Positions 9,965 through 19,008 of a stretch of DNA of 64,000 nt are shown piece by piece. The notes under the pieces were generated by a model that searched no databases, was not told the origin of the DNA, and was given only the letters and a program-made list of their open reading frames with translations. The stretch is taken from NCBI RefSeq assembly GCF_014596975.1, contig NZ_JACVXD010000010.1:41869-105868 (forward strand). The letters run 5' to 3'. The stretch's first letter is position 1, and the number at the start of each line of letters is the position of its first letter. The position numbers and the translations under genes were made by a program. Source of the DNA: Aestuariibaculum marinum. Lineage in GTDB: Bacteria > Bacteroidota > Bacteroidia > Flavobacteriales > Flavobacteriaceae.

Positions 9965-12700
9965 CTAAACTCTTCTTTCTGCTTTTATGGTGGCTTGCGC
10001 CGATACTAATCTGGCAATTGGTACTCTAAATGGCGAACAACTTACGTAATTCATTCCTGTATTATAACAGAATTCTACTGAGCTTGGTTCTCCCCCATGC
10101 TCGCCACAAATACCAACTTTTAAATTAGGTTTTATACTTCTACCTCGTTCGGTTCCTAGTTTTACTAATTGCCCAACACCTTCCTGATCAAGCACTTCAA
10201 AAGGATCGACTTTTAAAATACCTTTTTGAATGTAAATTGGCAGGAACTTACCGGCATCATCTCTGGAGTAACCAAAAGTCATCTGGGTTAAATCGTTTGT
10301 CCCGAAAGAGAAGAAATCGGCGTGTTCTGCAATTTTATCAGCTAGCAATGCAGCTCTTGGCACTTCGATCATGGTTCCAACAGAATACTCAACCTTATCA
10401 TTTCGTTCTTCAAAAATAATCTTCGCTGTATCTCTAATAATACATTCCTGAGTGATAAATTCATCAACTGTACCTACCAACGGCACCATAATTTCTGGTT
10501 TACAGGTAATACCGCGTTCTTTTAAATTAAGCGCCGCTTCTATAATGGCACGGGTTTGCATTTCTGTAATTTCAGGATAGGTATTTCCTAAGCGGCAGCC
10601 ACGATGACCCAACATAGGGTTGAACTCTTCCAGCTCGGCTACTTTATTTTTAACTGCTTGAAGCGGAATATGCATTTCCTCTGCCAGTTCTTTCTGCGTC
10701 GCTAACTGATGAGGCACAAATTCGTGTAATGGTGGATCTAATAATCTAATGGTAACCGGAAGGCCTTCCATCGCTTCAAAGATGCCTTCAAAGTCAGTAC
10801 GTTGCATTGGTAGTAAATCCTGTAATGCTTGTTTACGCCCTTTAACGGTATCGGCAAGAATCATTTCGCGCATGGCTTTAATTCTATCGACTTCAAAAAA
10901 CATGTGCTCTGTTCTGGTAAGTCCGATACCTTCAGCACCAAAGGCTCTGGCTATTTTGGCATCTTTTGGTGTGTCGGCATTGGTACGTACTTTCATTTTA
11001 GCATACTTATTAGACAGCTTCATGATTTCTGCAAATTCTCCGCTTAATTCGGGTTCTACCGTTTCTACTTTGCCTTCAATAATATTTCCGGTAGATCCGT
11101 TTAAAGAAATCCAATCGCCTTCATGATATTCATGTCCATCAACCGTTAAGGTTCGTGCTTTATAATTTATTTTTAAAGCCCCTGCACCCGAAATACAGCA
11201 TTTACCCATACCACGAGCCACAACGGCTGCGTGAGAGGTCATTCCGCCTCGAGCGGTTAAAATACCTTTGGCAATATGCATACCTTCTAAATCCTCGGGA
11301 GAGGTTTCAATACGTACCAGAATACTGCTTTTAAACTTGGCAGCTTCATCAGCGAAAAATACAATTTTACCAGTTGCTGCTCCAGGTGATGCTGGTAACC
11401 CCTGAGCAATTACATGAGCACGTTTTAAAGCTTTTGTATCGAATACCGGGTGAAGTAATTCATCTAACTTGTTAGGTTCAATTCTAAGTAGCGCTTCTTT
11501 TTCATCTATTAAACCTTCATTTAATAAATCCATGGCAATTTTAACCATTCCCGCTCCGGTACGCTTACCATTTCTGGTTTGTAAAATCCATAATTTACCT
11601 TCCTGAATAGTGAACTCCATATCCTGCATATCGCGGTAATGCTTTTCAAGTTTTTGTTGATAGCCATCGAGTTCTTTAAATAAACCTGGCATCACTTCTT
11701 CCAGAGATGGATAATTTTCCTTTCTATCTTCTTCCGAAATCTGTGCCAGTTCAGCCCAGCGTTTAGAACCTAAAACAGTAATTTGCTGTGGCGTTCTTAC
11801 TCCGGCAACCACATCTTCACCTTGTGCATTAATTAAATATTCGCCATTGAATACATTTTCACCAGTTCCGGCATCACGGGTAAAACAAACACCTGTTGCA
11901 GAACCATTTCCCATATTACCATACACCATGGCTTGCACATTTACAGCGGTACCCCAATCGGCTGGATACCCATTCATATTTCTGTAATACACTGCACGAT
12001 CGCCATTCCAGCTATTAAAAACCGCTATAATGGCGCCCCAAAGTTGTTCCCAAGGATTGGTTGGAAAACTATGTCCGGTTTGTTTTTTAACAGCATCTTT
12101 GAAATCGTATACCAAATCTTTTAAATCCTGAACGGTAAATTCGGTATCTAACTGAATGCCGCGTTTGCCTTTTAGGTTTTCCATGATTTCTTCAAAAGGA
12201 TCGATATCGTCTTTTGAAGCAGGTTTCATTCCTAAAACCACACCGCCATACATTTGAATAAAACGACGGTAGGAATCCCAGGCAAACTGTTCGTTATTTG
12301 TTTTTTCGGCTAAGCCCAAAACTACTTCATCATTCAATCCTAAATTTAGAACCGTATCCATCATACCTGGCATAGAAACCCGCGCTCCCGAACGCACAGA
12401 TACCAACAATGGATTTTCCTTGTCGCCAAACCGGCTACCCATTAAAATTTCAATATTTGTTATTGAGGCTTCAACTTCGTCTCTTATCATATCAATAACC
12501 GCGACTTCTCCCAGTAAATTATACTCGGTACAAACCTCGGTTGTTATTGTAAATCCTGGTGGTACAGGTATACCAATGGCACTCATTTCCGCCAAATTTG
12601 CGCCTTTACCTCCTAAAAGATTCTTCATTTTACTGTTTCCGTCCGCAACCTTATTACCAAACCGGTAAACTCTGGTTTTTTCTGCTTCAAGTAATTCCAT
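9965..12700 (-). CDS. ppdK: Pyruvate, phosphate dikinase
   Basis: This 911-residue enzyme interconverts pyruvate + ATP + Pi and phosphoenolpyruvate + AMP + PPi. The N-terminal ATP-grasp part contains GGKGANLAEMSAIG. The swivelling phosphohistidine is H490 in GGMTSHAAVVARGMGKCC. The C-terminal pyruvate-binding barrel has the catalytic C865 in GICGEHGGEP. Spacing fits the Clostridium symbiosum enzyme, shifted by about 35 residues. It is monocistronic and is preceded by an Fnr-type box (12738-12781), suggesting induction at low oxygen. It could then act in glycolysis using PPi or in gluconeogenesis. The family call is certain; direction of flux is inference. Confidence 0.97.
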   Translation of the reverse strand: MELLEAEKTRVYRFGNKVADGNSKMKNLLGGKGANLAEMSAIGIPVPPGFTITTEVCTEYNLLGEVAVIDMIRDEVEASITNIEILMGSRFGDKENPLLVSVRSGARVSMPGMMDTVLNLGLNDEVVLGLAEKTNNEQFAWDSYRRFIQMYGGVVLGMKPASKDDIDPFEEIMENLKGKRGIQLDTEFTVQDLKDLVYDFKDAVKKQTGHSFPTNPWEQLWGAIIAVFNSWNGDRAVYYRNMNGYPADWGTAVNVQAMVYGNMGNGSATGVCFTRDAGTGENVFNGEYLINAQGEDVVAGVRTPQQITVLGSKRWAELAQISEEDRKENYPSLEEVMPGLFKELDGYQQKLEKHYRDMQDMEFTIQEGKLWILQTRNGKRTGAGMVKIAMDLLNEGLIDEKEALLRIEPNKLDELLHPVFDTKALKRAHVIAQGLPASPGAATGKIVFFADEAAKFKSSILVRIETSPEDLEGMHIAKGILTARGGMTSHAAVVARGMGKCCISGAGALKINYKARTLTVDGHEYHEGDWISLNGSTGNIIEGKVETVEPELSGEFAEIMKLSNKYAKMKVRTNADTPKDAKIARAFGAEGIGLTRTEHMFFEVDRIKAMREMILADTVKGRKQALQDLLPMQRTDFEGIFEAMEGLPVTIRLLDPPLHEFVPHQLATQKELAEEMHIPLQAVKNKVAELEEFNPMLGHRGCRLGNTYPEITEMQTRAIIEAALNLKERGITCKPEIMVPLVGTVDEFITQECIIRDTAKIIFEERNDKVEYSVGTMIEVPRAALLADKIAEHADFFSFGTNDLTQMTFGYSRDDAGKFLPIYIQKGILKVDPFEVLDQEGVGQLVKLGTERGRSIKPNLKVGICGEHGGEPSSVEFCYNTGMNYVSCSPFRVPIARLVSAQATIKAERRV

Positions 12701-12737
12701 AGTACTATCTCATTTAGTTAGACACTTTAGTGTGTCA

Positions 12738-12781
12738 TAAAAGTACTTCATACAGATGGCCATTTAAATGATATAAATCAT
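12738..12781 (-). promoter_or_regulatory. ppdK promoter with Fnr-type activator box
   Basis: ATGATATAAATCAT (12768-12781) is a perfect palindrome. On the minus strand the -7 element is TACTTTTA (12745 down to 12738), one base off TAnnTTTG, and sits 29.5 bp from the palindrome centre. The predicted start is near 12733 and the ppdK ATG is at 12700. Confidence 0.8.
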
Positions 12782-12823
12782 ATTATAATCTATTAAATTT
12801 TATTATCAATACATTTATTGACA

Positions 12824-12890
12824 TACCTTTGTAACAGGCATGAATTTTGCCATTGAAAACAAAAATGATTCAAATTTGAAAATCATTTTT
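12824..12890 (+). promoter_or_regulatory. Candidate promoter and inverted repeat upstream of the acyl-CoA ligase
   Basis: A perfect -7 element TACCTTTG occurs at 12824-12831. About 30 bp downstream, AAAAATGATT (12861-12870) and AATCATTTTT (12881-12890) form a perfect 10-bp inverted repeat around a 10-bp spacer that itself contains the palindrome CAAATTTG. The repeat could be an operator in the leader of the ligase gene (ATG at 12930). The regulator is unknown. No clear -33 element is visible. Confidence 0.45.
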
Positions 12891-12929
12891 AATTCTTTAT
12901 TTTGCAGTACCAGAAACTAAGACTAAATA

Positions 12930-14699
12930 ATGGCAAACGTTACCAGAATTTTTGACTTTCCATATTATCAGTTAAAAACTTATAATTTAGACAAAGCACT
13001 AACGACAAAATATAATGGTGAGTGGGTATCTATATCGACTCAGGAATTTATTGACCAGGCGAATGCTATTAGTCGAGGGTTATTACGATTGGGTGTAAAA
13101 CCAAACGATAAAATTGCCGTTATTTCCTCGTCTAACAGAACCGAATGGAATGTTCTGGATATTGGCGTATTGCAAATCGGTGCACAAAATGTACCTATCT
13201 ACCCTACTATTGCTTCTGAAGATTATGAATATATTTTAAATCATTCGGAGTCTACTTATTGCTTTGTTTCTGATATTGAAGTTTTAAACAAACTAAACAG
13301 TATCAAAAAGAATACAAATCTATTGGGCGTTTATACTTTTGATGACATTGAAGGTGCTAATCATTGGTCTGAAATTTTAAAACTGGGTAAAGATTTAGGC
13401 AATCAAAACGATGTTGAACTTCTAAAAAGCGGTATTAAATCTGAAGATTTAGCCACTATTATTTATACTTCAGGAACAACAGGAACACCTAAGGGCGTAA
13501 TGTTATCTCACAACAATTTGGTATCAAATGTACTAGATAGCGACCGCCATGTGCCTTTTAAGCATGGAGAATCTAAAGGTCTAAGTTTCCTTCCTGTATG
13601 TCATGTATTTGAACGTATGATTTTATACCTATATATGTATTGTGGTGCTGAAATCTATTTTGCCGAATCTATCGAAAAAATGAGTGACAACTTAAAAGAA
13701 GTTAGACCTCATGTTATGACTGCCGTTCCTCGCTTATATGAAAAAGTATATGATAAAATCATTGCCAAAGGAGCTGAATTAACAGGTTTAAAAAAGAATA
13801 TTTTCTTTTGGGCTGTAAATTTAGGGCTACGTTACGAACCTTATGGGCAAAATGGCTGGTGGTACGAATTCCAGCTAAAATTGGCGAGAAAACTCATTTT
13901 TAGTAAATGGCAAGAAGCTCTGGGAGGCAACATAGAAATTATGGTTTCAGGAAGTGCCGCCTTACAACCTCGATTAACTCGCATTTTTGCTGCTGCAGGA
14001 CTAACCATTTTAGAAGGTTACGGTCTAACCGAAACATCGCCGGTTATTTCTGTTAACGATATGATAAATCATGGGTTTAAAGTAGGGACCGTTGGAAAAG
14101 TGATAGACAATGTTGACGTAAAAATTGCTGAAGACGGTGAAATTCTTGTAAAAGGCCCTAACGTGATGATGGGCTATTACAAAGATCCTGAGCGCACAGC
14201 CGAAGTGATGACCGATGGATATTTCCACACGGGAGATATAGGTGAAATAGACGAAGAAGGTTTCTTAAAAATTACCGATCGTAAAAAAGAAATGTTTAAA
14301 ACCTCAGGCGGTAAATATGTAGCTCCTGCGCTTTTAGAAAACAAGTTTAAACAATCGCGTTTTATCGAGCAAATCATGGTTATTGGTGAAGGCGAAAAAA
14401 TGCCGGCTGCTTTAATTCAGTTAAATTTCGATTTCGTTAAAGAATGGGGAAAACGTCATCATATCATCTTTAAAAATAATGAAGAAATGATTTCCAATCC
14501 TCAACTCTTAGAACGCATTCAGGCCGAAATTGATGTTGCCAATGTCGATTTTGGTAATTGGGAACAAATTAAAAAATTTGAAATCACACCAGATGCCTGG
14601 TCTATCGACGGTGGACACCTAACCCCTACAATGAAACTAAAACGTAAGGTGATAAAAGAAATTTATAAAGACCTGATTGAAAAAATCTATCGTCCTTAA
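12930..14699 (+). CDS. Long-chain fatty-acid--CoA ligase (AMP-forming)
   Basis: This 589-residue member of the ANL superfamily activates fatty acids to acyl-CoA through an acyl-AMP intermediate. Motifs seen are the P-loop-like YTSGTTGTPKGVMLSHNN near residue 180, the EGYGLTE motif near 362 and the TGDIG/DRKKE hinge region near 435-450. The form is that of the long-chain FAA/FadD-like group. It stands directly upstream of the MarR-fadN-fadA-acyl-CoA dehydrogenase operon and supplies its substrate. Spacing of 208 bp with its own promoter-like elements suggests a separate transcript. Confidence 0.93.
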   Translation: MANVTRIFDFPYYQLKTYNLDKALTTKYNGEWVSISTQEFIDQANAISRGLLRLGVKPNDKIAVISSSNRTEWNVLDIGVLQIGAQNVPIYPTIASEDYEYILNHSESTYCFVSDIEVLNKLNSIKKNTNLLGVYTFDDIEGANHWSEILKLGKDLGNQNDVELLKSGIKSEDLATIIYTSGTTGTPKGVMLSHNNLVSNVLDSDRHVPFKHGESKGLSFLPVCHVFERMILYLYMYCGAEIYFAESIEKMSDNLKEVRPHVMTAVPRLYEKVYDKIIAKGAELTGLKKNIFFWAVNLGLRYEPYGQNGWWYEFQLKLARKLIFSKWQEALGGNIEIMVSGSAALQPRLTRIFAAAGLTILEGYGLTETSPVISVNDMINHGFKVGTVGKVIDNVDVKIAEDGEILVKGPNVMMGYYKDPERTAEVMTDGYFHTGDIGEIDEEGFLKITDRKKEMFKTSGGKYVAPALLENKFKQSRFIEQIMVIGEGEKMPAALIQLNFDFVKEWGKRHHIIFKNNEEMISNPQLLERIQAEIDVANVDFGNWEQIKKFEITPDAWSIDGGHLTPTMKLKRKVIKEIYKDLIEKIYRP

Positions 14700-14731
14700 T
14701 CCTTTTTAGAATTAATACGAATAGGTTAGGG

Positions 14732-14789
14732 TAACTTTGTTAAAATTCATTTATTTATTATGCATGCATAATAAATTTTTATATATTTG
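14732..14789 (+). promoter_or_regulatory. Promoter region and 24-bp palindromic operator of the MarR-fad operon
   Basis: A perfect 24-bp palindrome spans 14753-14776 (arms ATTTATTATGCA and TGCATAATAAAT). It lies between two Bacteroidota -7 elements, TAACTTTG (14732-14739) and TATATTTG (14782-14789), so a bound repressor would block either promoter. Size and symmetry fit a MarR dimer site, and the first gene of the operon encodes a MarR protein. Autoregulation and repression of the fatty-acid genes until an acyl ligand is present is inference. Confidence 0.7.
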
Positions 14790-14907
14790 AAAGAACCATC
14801 AAATTTATAAATTAAAATGAATTACACCCTAACACATTTCAATAAATCATATTTAGTTGCTACGTCTAAAAACATCTGCCCCTATGTAAATCCATAAGTA
14901 ATAACAG

Positions 14908-15366
14908 ATGAAAGAAAAAACACCTAAAGAACCAACCATTGATTATGTATTAAGAACAACCTGGCTCACTGTACAAAAAATGTATAATGAAGAAGCTGCC
15001 AAATTTGGAAGTACCATGGCAACTGGTTTTACATTATTAAGTATAGATCCTGAAAAAGGAACGGCTTCAACCGCCTTAGGGCCAAAAATGGGCATGGAAG
15101 CCACCAGTCTCTCGCGAATTTTAAAAACCATGGAAACCAAAGGACTCATAGAACGACGTCCGAATCCAGAAGATGGTCGAGGCGTTATTATTCACCTCAC
15201 CGAATTTGGTCGCGAAAAAAGAGAGTACGCCAAAAACCAGGTTTTAATATTTAATAACACCATTAAAAACCACATTTCTGAAGATAAATTGAAACACTTT
15301 TACGAAGTCACCGATTTGATCAACGAAATGATTTCAAATAAAAAAATATACAATCAAAACGATTAG
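14908..15366 (+). CDS. MarR family transcriptional regulator
   Basis: This 152-residue protein has a MarR winged helix-turn-helix. The recognition region is around MGMEATSLSRILKTMETKGL (residues 61-80), followed by the wing RRPNPEDGRGVIIHLTEFG. It is the first gene of a tight run with a 14-bp gap to the bifunctional beta-oxidation enzyme. It probably senses fatty acids or acyl-CoA and represses this operon through the palindrome at 14753-14776. The ligand is not readable from sequence. Confidence 0.9.
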   Translation: MKEKTPKEPTIDYVLRTTWLTVQKMYNEEAAKFGSTMATGFTLLSIDPEKGTASTALGPKMGMEATSLSRILKTMETKGLIERRPNPEDGRGVIIHLTEFGREKREYAKNQVLIFNNTIKNHISEDKLKHFYEVTDLINEMISNKKIYNQND

Positions 15367-15380
15367 AAGTATATAAAACC

Positions 15381-17789
15381 ATGACTAAACGAAGAATTAA
15401 AAAAGTAGCCATTATTGGATCTGGAATTATGGGAAGTGGCATTGCCTGCCATTTTGCAAACATTGGTGTCGATGTTTTACTGCTCGATATCGTTCCACGA
15501 GAACTTAATGATACTGAAAAGGCCAAAGGTCTGACATTAAACGATAAAATTGTTAGAAACCGAATTGTAAATGATGCTTTAGGAAAGGCTCTAAAATCGA
15601 ACCCCTCTCCTATTTATCATAAAAAATTTGCTTCGCGAATAACCACAGGAAACCTTGAAGACGATATTAGTAAAGTTGCCCATGTCGACTGGATTATGGA
15701 AGTGGTTGTTGAACGGCTTGATATTAAAAAACAAGTTTTCGAAACCTTAGATAAACACCGTACTCCTGGCACTTTAATTACTTCAAACACCTCAGGTATT
15801 CCTATTCATTTTATGAGCGAAGGCCGAAGTGACGATTTTCAAAAACACTTTTGCGGAACGCATTTTTTCAATCCGGCTCGATATTTAAAACTTTTTGAAA
15901 TCATCCCAGGGCCTAAAACATCTAACGAGGTTTTAGAATTCCTAAATGGCTATGGCGAACAGTTTCTGGGAAAAACCTCTGTAGTTGCTAAAGACACACC
16001 TGCATTTATTGGAAATCGAATTGGAATTTTCGGCATTCAGAGTTTATTCCATCAGGTGAAAGAATTAGGTTTAACCATAGAAGAAATCGACAAATTAACG
16101 GGGCCGGTAATTGGAAGGCCTAAATCAGCAACCTTCCGTACGGTTGATGTGGTAGGTTTAGACACCTTAGTACACGTTGCTAATGGCATTTATGAAAACT
16201 GCCCAAATGATGAAGCTCATGAGCTTTTCAAACTTCCGGATTTCATCAATACCATGATGGAAAACAAATGGCTGGGTAGCAAAACAGGACAAGGGTTTTA
16301 TAAAAAAATAAAAAATGAAGATGGCTCAAGTGAAATACTATCGCTTGACCTCGACACTTTAGAATACCGTAAAAAGAAATCGGCTAAGTTCGCTACACTG
16401 GAACTTACCAAAACTATAGATAAGGTTATCGATCGCTTTTCGGTTTTAGTTAACGGAAAAGATAAAGCGGGCGCTTTTTACCGTAAAAACTTTGCGGCTA
16501 TGTTTGCCTATGTTTCTAATCGTATTCCTGAAATATCAGACGAGCTCTATAAGATAGATGATGCCATGAAAGCCGGCTTCGGCTGGGAGCATGGCCCGTT
16601 TCAAATCTGGGATGCTATTGGTGTAGAAAAAGGTATCTATATCATGAAATCCGAAGGTTTAGAACCTGCGTCTTGGGTTAATGAGATGCTCACATCAGGA
16701 AATACATCATTTTATTCCGTTAAAGAAGGAGCGACGTATTTCTATAATATTTCAAGCAAATCTCAGGAAAAAGTTCCGGGACAAGATGCCTTTATCATAT
16801 TAGATAACATTAGAAAGTCGAATGAAGTCTTCAAAAACACTGGTGTTGTCATTGAAGATTTAGGCGATGGCATTCTTAATTGTGAATTCCAATCTAAAAT
16901 GAACACAATTGGAGGCGATGTCCTCGCCGGTTTAAACAAAGCCATTGATATTGCTGAAAAAGATTTCGATGGACTCGTTATCGGAAACCAAGGTGCAAAT
17001 TTCTCAGTTGGCGCTAATATTGGCATGATTTTCATGATGGCTGTCGAACAGGAATATGACGAATTAAATGCGGCTATTAAGTATTTTCAAGATACCATGA
17101 TGCGTATGCGCTACTCAGCTATCCCAACCATTTCAGCGCCTCACGGCATGACACTTGGTGGTGGTTGTGAACTATCAATGCATGTGGATAAAGTTGTGGC
17201 TGCGGCCGAAACCTATATCGGTTTAGTTGAATTTGGCGTTGGTGTGATTCCGGGTGGTGGCGGTTCTAAAGAAATGGCTCTGAGAGCTTCAGATTCTTTC
17301 AGAAAAGGTGATGTGGAATTAAACACATTACAGGAATATTTCTTAACCATTGGTATGGCTAAAGTATCAACATCGGCTTACGAAGCCTTCGATTTAGGCG
17401 TGCTTCAACCAGGAAAAGATATTGTTGTGGTAAACAAAGACCGACAAATAGCAACAGCAAAAGCTCACGCCAGACTACTAGCGGATGCCGGCTACACACA
17501 ACCTATAAAACGCAAGGATGTTAAGGTTCTTGGTAAACAAGCCTTGGGTATGTTTTTAGTCGGTACCGATGCTATGGAAGCTTCGAGATACATTAGTGAA
17601 CATGACCATAAAATAGCTAACAAATTAGCCTATGTAATGGCTGGTGGCGATTTAAGTGAACCAACTCTGGTCAGCGAACAGTACTTATTGGATTTAGAAC
17701 GGGAAGCCTTCTTAAGTTTATGTACCGAACGTAAAACTTTAGAACGTATTCAACACATGCTAAAAACAGGTAAACCATTAAGAAACTAA
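15381..17789 (+). CDS. fadN: 3-hydroxyacyl-CoA dehydrogenase / enoyl-CoA hydratase, FadN type
   Basis: This 802-residue bifunctional beta-oxidation enzyme has an N-terminal NAD-binding domain (IIGSGIMGSG, Gly 13, 15 and 18), followed by the hydroxyacyl-CoA dehydrogenase C-terminal domains. An enoyl-CoA hydratase (crotonase) domain lies in the C-terminal half, with GANFSVGANIG and HGMTLGGGCELS as oxyanion-hole segments. Dehydrogenase before hydratase is the order of Bacillus FadN, the reverse of E. coli FadB/FadJ. The thiolase gene starts 6 bp downstream. Together they carry out the second, third and fourth steps of fatty-acid degradation. Confidence 0.94.
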   Translation: MTKRRIKKVAIIGSGIMGSGIACHFANIGVDVLLLDIVPRELNDTEKAKGLTLNDKIVRNRIVNDALGKALKSNPSPIYHKKFASRITTGNLEDDISKVAHVDWIMEVVVERLDIKKQVFETLDKHRTPGTLITSNTSGIPIHFMSEGRSDDFQKHFCGTHFFNPARYLKLFEIIPGPKTSNEVLEFLNGYGEQFLGKTSVVAKDTPAFIGNRIGIFGIQSLFHQVKELGLTIEEIDKLTGPVIGRPKSATFRTVDVVGLDTLVHVANGIYENCPNDEAHELFKLPDFINTMMENKWLGSKTGQGFYKKIKNEDGSSEILSLDLDTLEYRKKKSAKFATLELTKTIDKVIDRFSVLVNGKDKAGAFYRKNFAAMFAYVSNRIPEISDELYKIDDAMKAGFGWEHGPFQIWDAIGVEKGIYIMKSEGLEPASWVNEMLTSGNTSFYSVKEGATYFYNISSKSQEKVPGQDAFIILDNIRKSNEVFKNTGVVIEDLGDGILNCEFQSKMNTIGGDVLAGLNKAIDIAEKDFDGLVIGNQGANFSVGANIGMIFMMAVEQEYDELNAAIKYFQDTMMRMRYSAIPTISAPHGMTLGGGCELSMHVDKVVAAAETYIGLVEFGVGVIPGGGGSKEMALRASDSFRKGDVELNTLQEYFLTIGMAKVSTSAYEAFDLGVLQPGKDIVVVNKDRQIATAKAHARLLADAGYTQPIKRKDVKVLGKQALGMFLVGTDAMEASRYISEHDHKIANKLAYVMAGGDLSEPTLVSEQYLLDLEREAFLSLCTERKTLERIQHMLKTGKPLRN

Positions 17790-17795
17790 ACTAAA

Positions 17796-18986
17796 ATGAA
17801 ACAAGCATATATAGTAAAAGCATATAGAACGGCGGTTGGAAAAGCCCCTAAAGGTGCATTCCGCTTTAAACGAACCGATGAATTGGCTGCTGAAACCATT
17901 CAGTATATGATGAAGGAATTACCACAACTTGACAAATCCCGTATTGATGATGTTATTGTAGGTAATGCCATGCCTGAAGGGTCTCAAGGACTTAATATGG
18001 CCCGATTCATTTCTTTAATCGGTTTGAATAGTGTGGATGTTCCTGGTGTTACCGTTAACCGATTTTGCGCATCTGGTATTGAGACCATCGGCATTGCAAC
18101 AGCTAAAATTCAAGCCGGAATGGCCGACTGCATTATTGCCGGTGGTGCAGAAAGTATGAGTGCCGTGCCTATGACAGGCTTTAAACCAGAACTAAATTAC
18201 GATACCGTTAAAGCTGGTCACCCAGATTATTACTGGGGCATGGGAAATACAGCCGAAGCTGTTGCTAATCAATTTAAAGTGTCTCGTGAAGATCAGGATG
18301 AATTCGCCTACAATTCACATATGAAAGCTCTAAAAGCTCAAGCTGAAAACCGTTTTCAGGATCAAATTGTACCAATCGAAGTGCAACAAACATATATCGA
18401 CGACAACGGTAAAAAAGCAACAAAAAGCTATACAGTTACAAAAGACGAAGGACCTCGTGCAGGAACCAATTTAGAAGCTTTAGCAAAATTACGTCCTGTA
18501 TTTGCTGCCGGCGGAAGCGTTACAGCAGGTAACTCTTCTCAAATGAGTGATGGTGCGGCCTTTGTTATGATCATGAGTGAAGCTATGGTTAAAGAGTTAA
18601 ATCTTGAACCTATTGCGCGTTTGGTAAATTATGCAGCTGCAGGTGTAGAACCGCGCATTATGGGTATTGGTCCTGTAAAAGCGATTCCAAAAGTGTTAAA
18701 GCAGGCTGGTTTAAAACAAGACGATTTAGAACTTATTGAATTAAACGAAGCTTTTGCATCACAATCTATTGCAGTCATTAGAGAATTAAATCTCAACCCA
18801 GATATTGTCAATGTAAACGGAGGCGCCATTGCGCTTGGTCATCCATTAGGCTGCACCGGAACCAAACTTTCGGTTCAACTATTTGATGAAATGCGGAAAC
18901 GTAATATGACTGGTAAATACGGCGCAGTAACCATGTGTGTCGGCACAGGTCAAGGTGCCTGTGGAATTTTCGAATTTTTAAACTAA
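17796..18986 (+). CDS. fadA: Acetyl-CoA C-acyltransferase (thiolase)
   Basis: This 396-residue thiolase has the acyl-accepting cysteine C91 in NRFCASG, the histidine motif GHPLGCTG and the C-terminal CVGTGQGACGIFE with the second catalytic cysteine. It cleaves 3-ketoacyl-CoA to acetyl-CoA and a shortened acyl-CoA. Its place directly after the FadN-type enzyme identifies it as the degradative rather than the acetoacetyl-CoA-forming type. Confidence 0.95.
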   Translation: MKQAYIVKAYRTAVGKAPKGAFRFKRTDELAAETIQYMMKELPQLDKSRIDDVIVGNAMPEGSQGLNMARFISLIGLNSVDVPGVTVNRFCASGIETIGIATAKIQAGMADCIIAGGAESMSAVPMTGFKPELNYDTVKAGHPDYYWGMGNTAEAVANQFKVSREDQDEFAYNSHMKALKAQAENRFQDQIVPIEVQQTYIDDNGKKATKSYTVTKDEGPRAGTNLEALAKLRPVFAAGGSVTAGNSSQMSDGAAFVMIMSEAMVKELNLEPIARLVNYAAAGVEPRIMGIGPVKAIPKVLKQAGLKQDDLELIELNEAFASQSIAVIRELNLNPDIVNVNGGAIALGHPLGCTGTKLSVQLFDEMRKRNMTGKYGAVTMCVGTGQGACGIFEFLN

Positions 18987-19008
18987 AAAGAACTTAATAC
19001 GATTTATT

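Noticed and set aside
10749..11126. 125-codon open frame on the plus strand inside ppdK
   Set aside because: It is antisense to a highly conserved enzyme, its residues show no family pattern, and no promoter is seen. It is a shadow of the ppdK codons.
14818..14898. Short frame of 26 codons (MNYTLTHFNKSYLV...) upstream of the MarR gene
   Set aside because: It is too short and lacks family, codon or ribosome-site support. It could be a leader peptide, but nothing in the sequence shows this.
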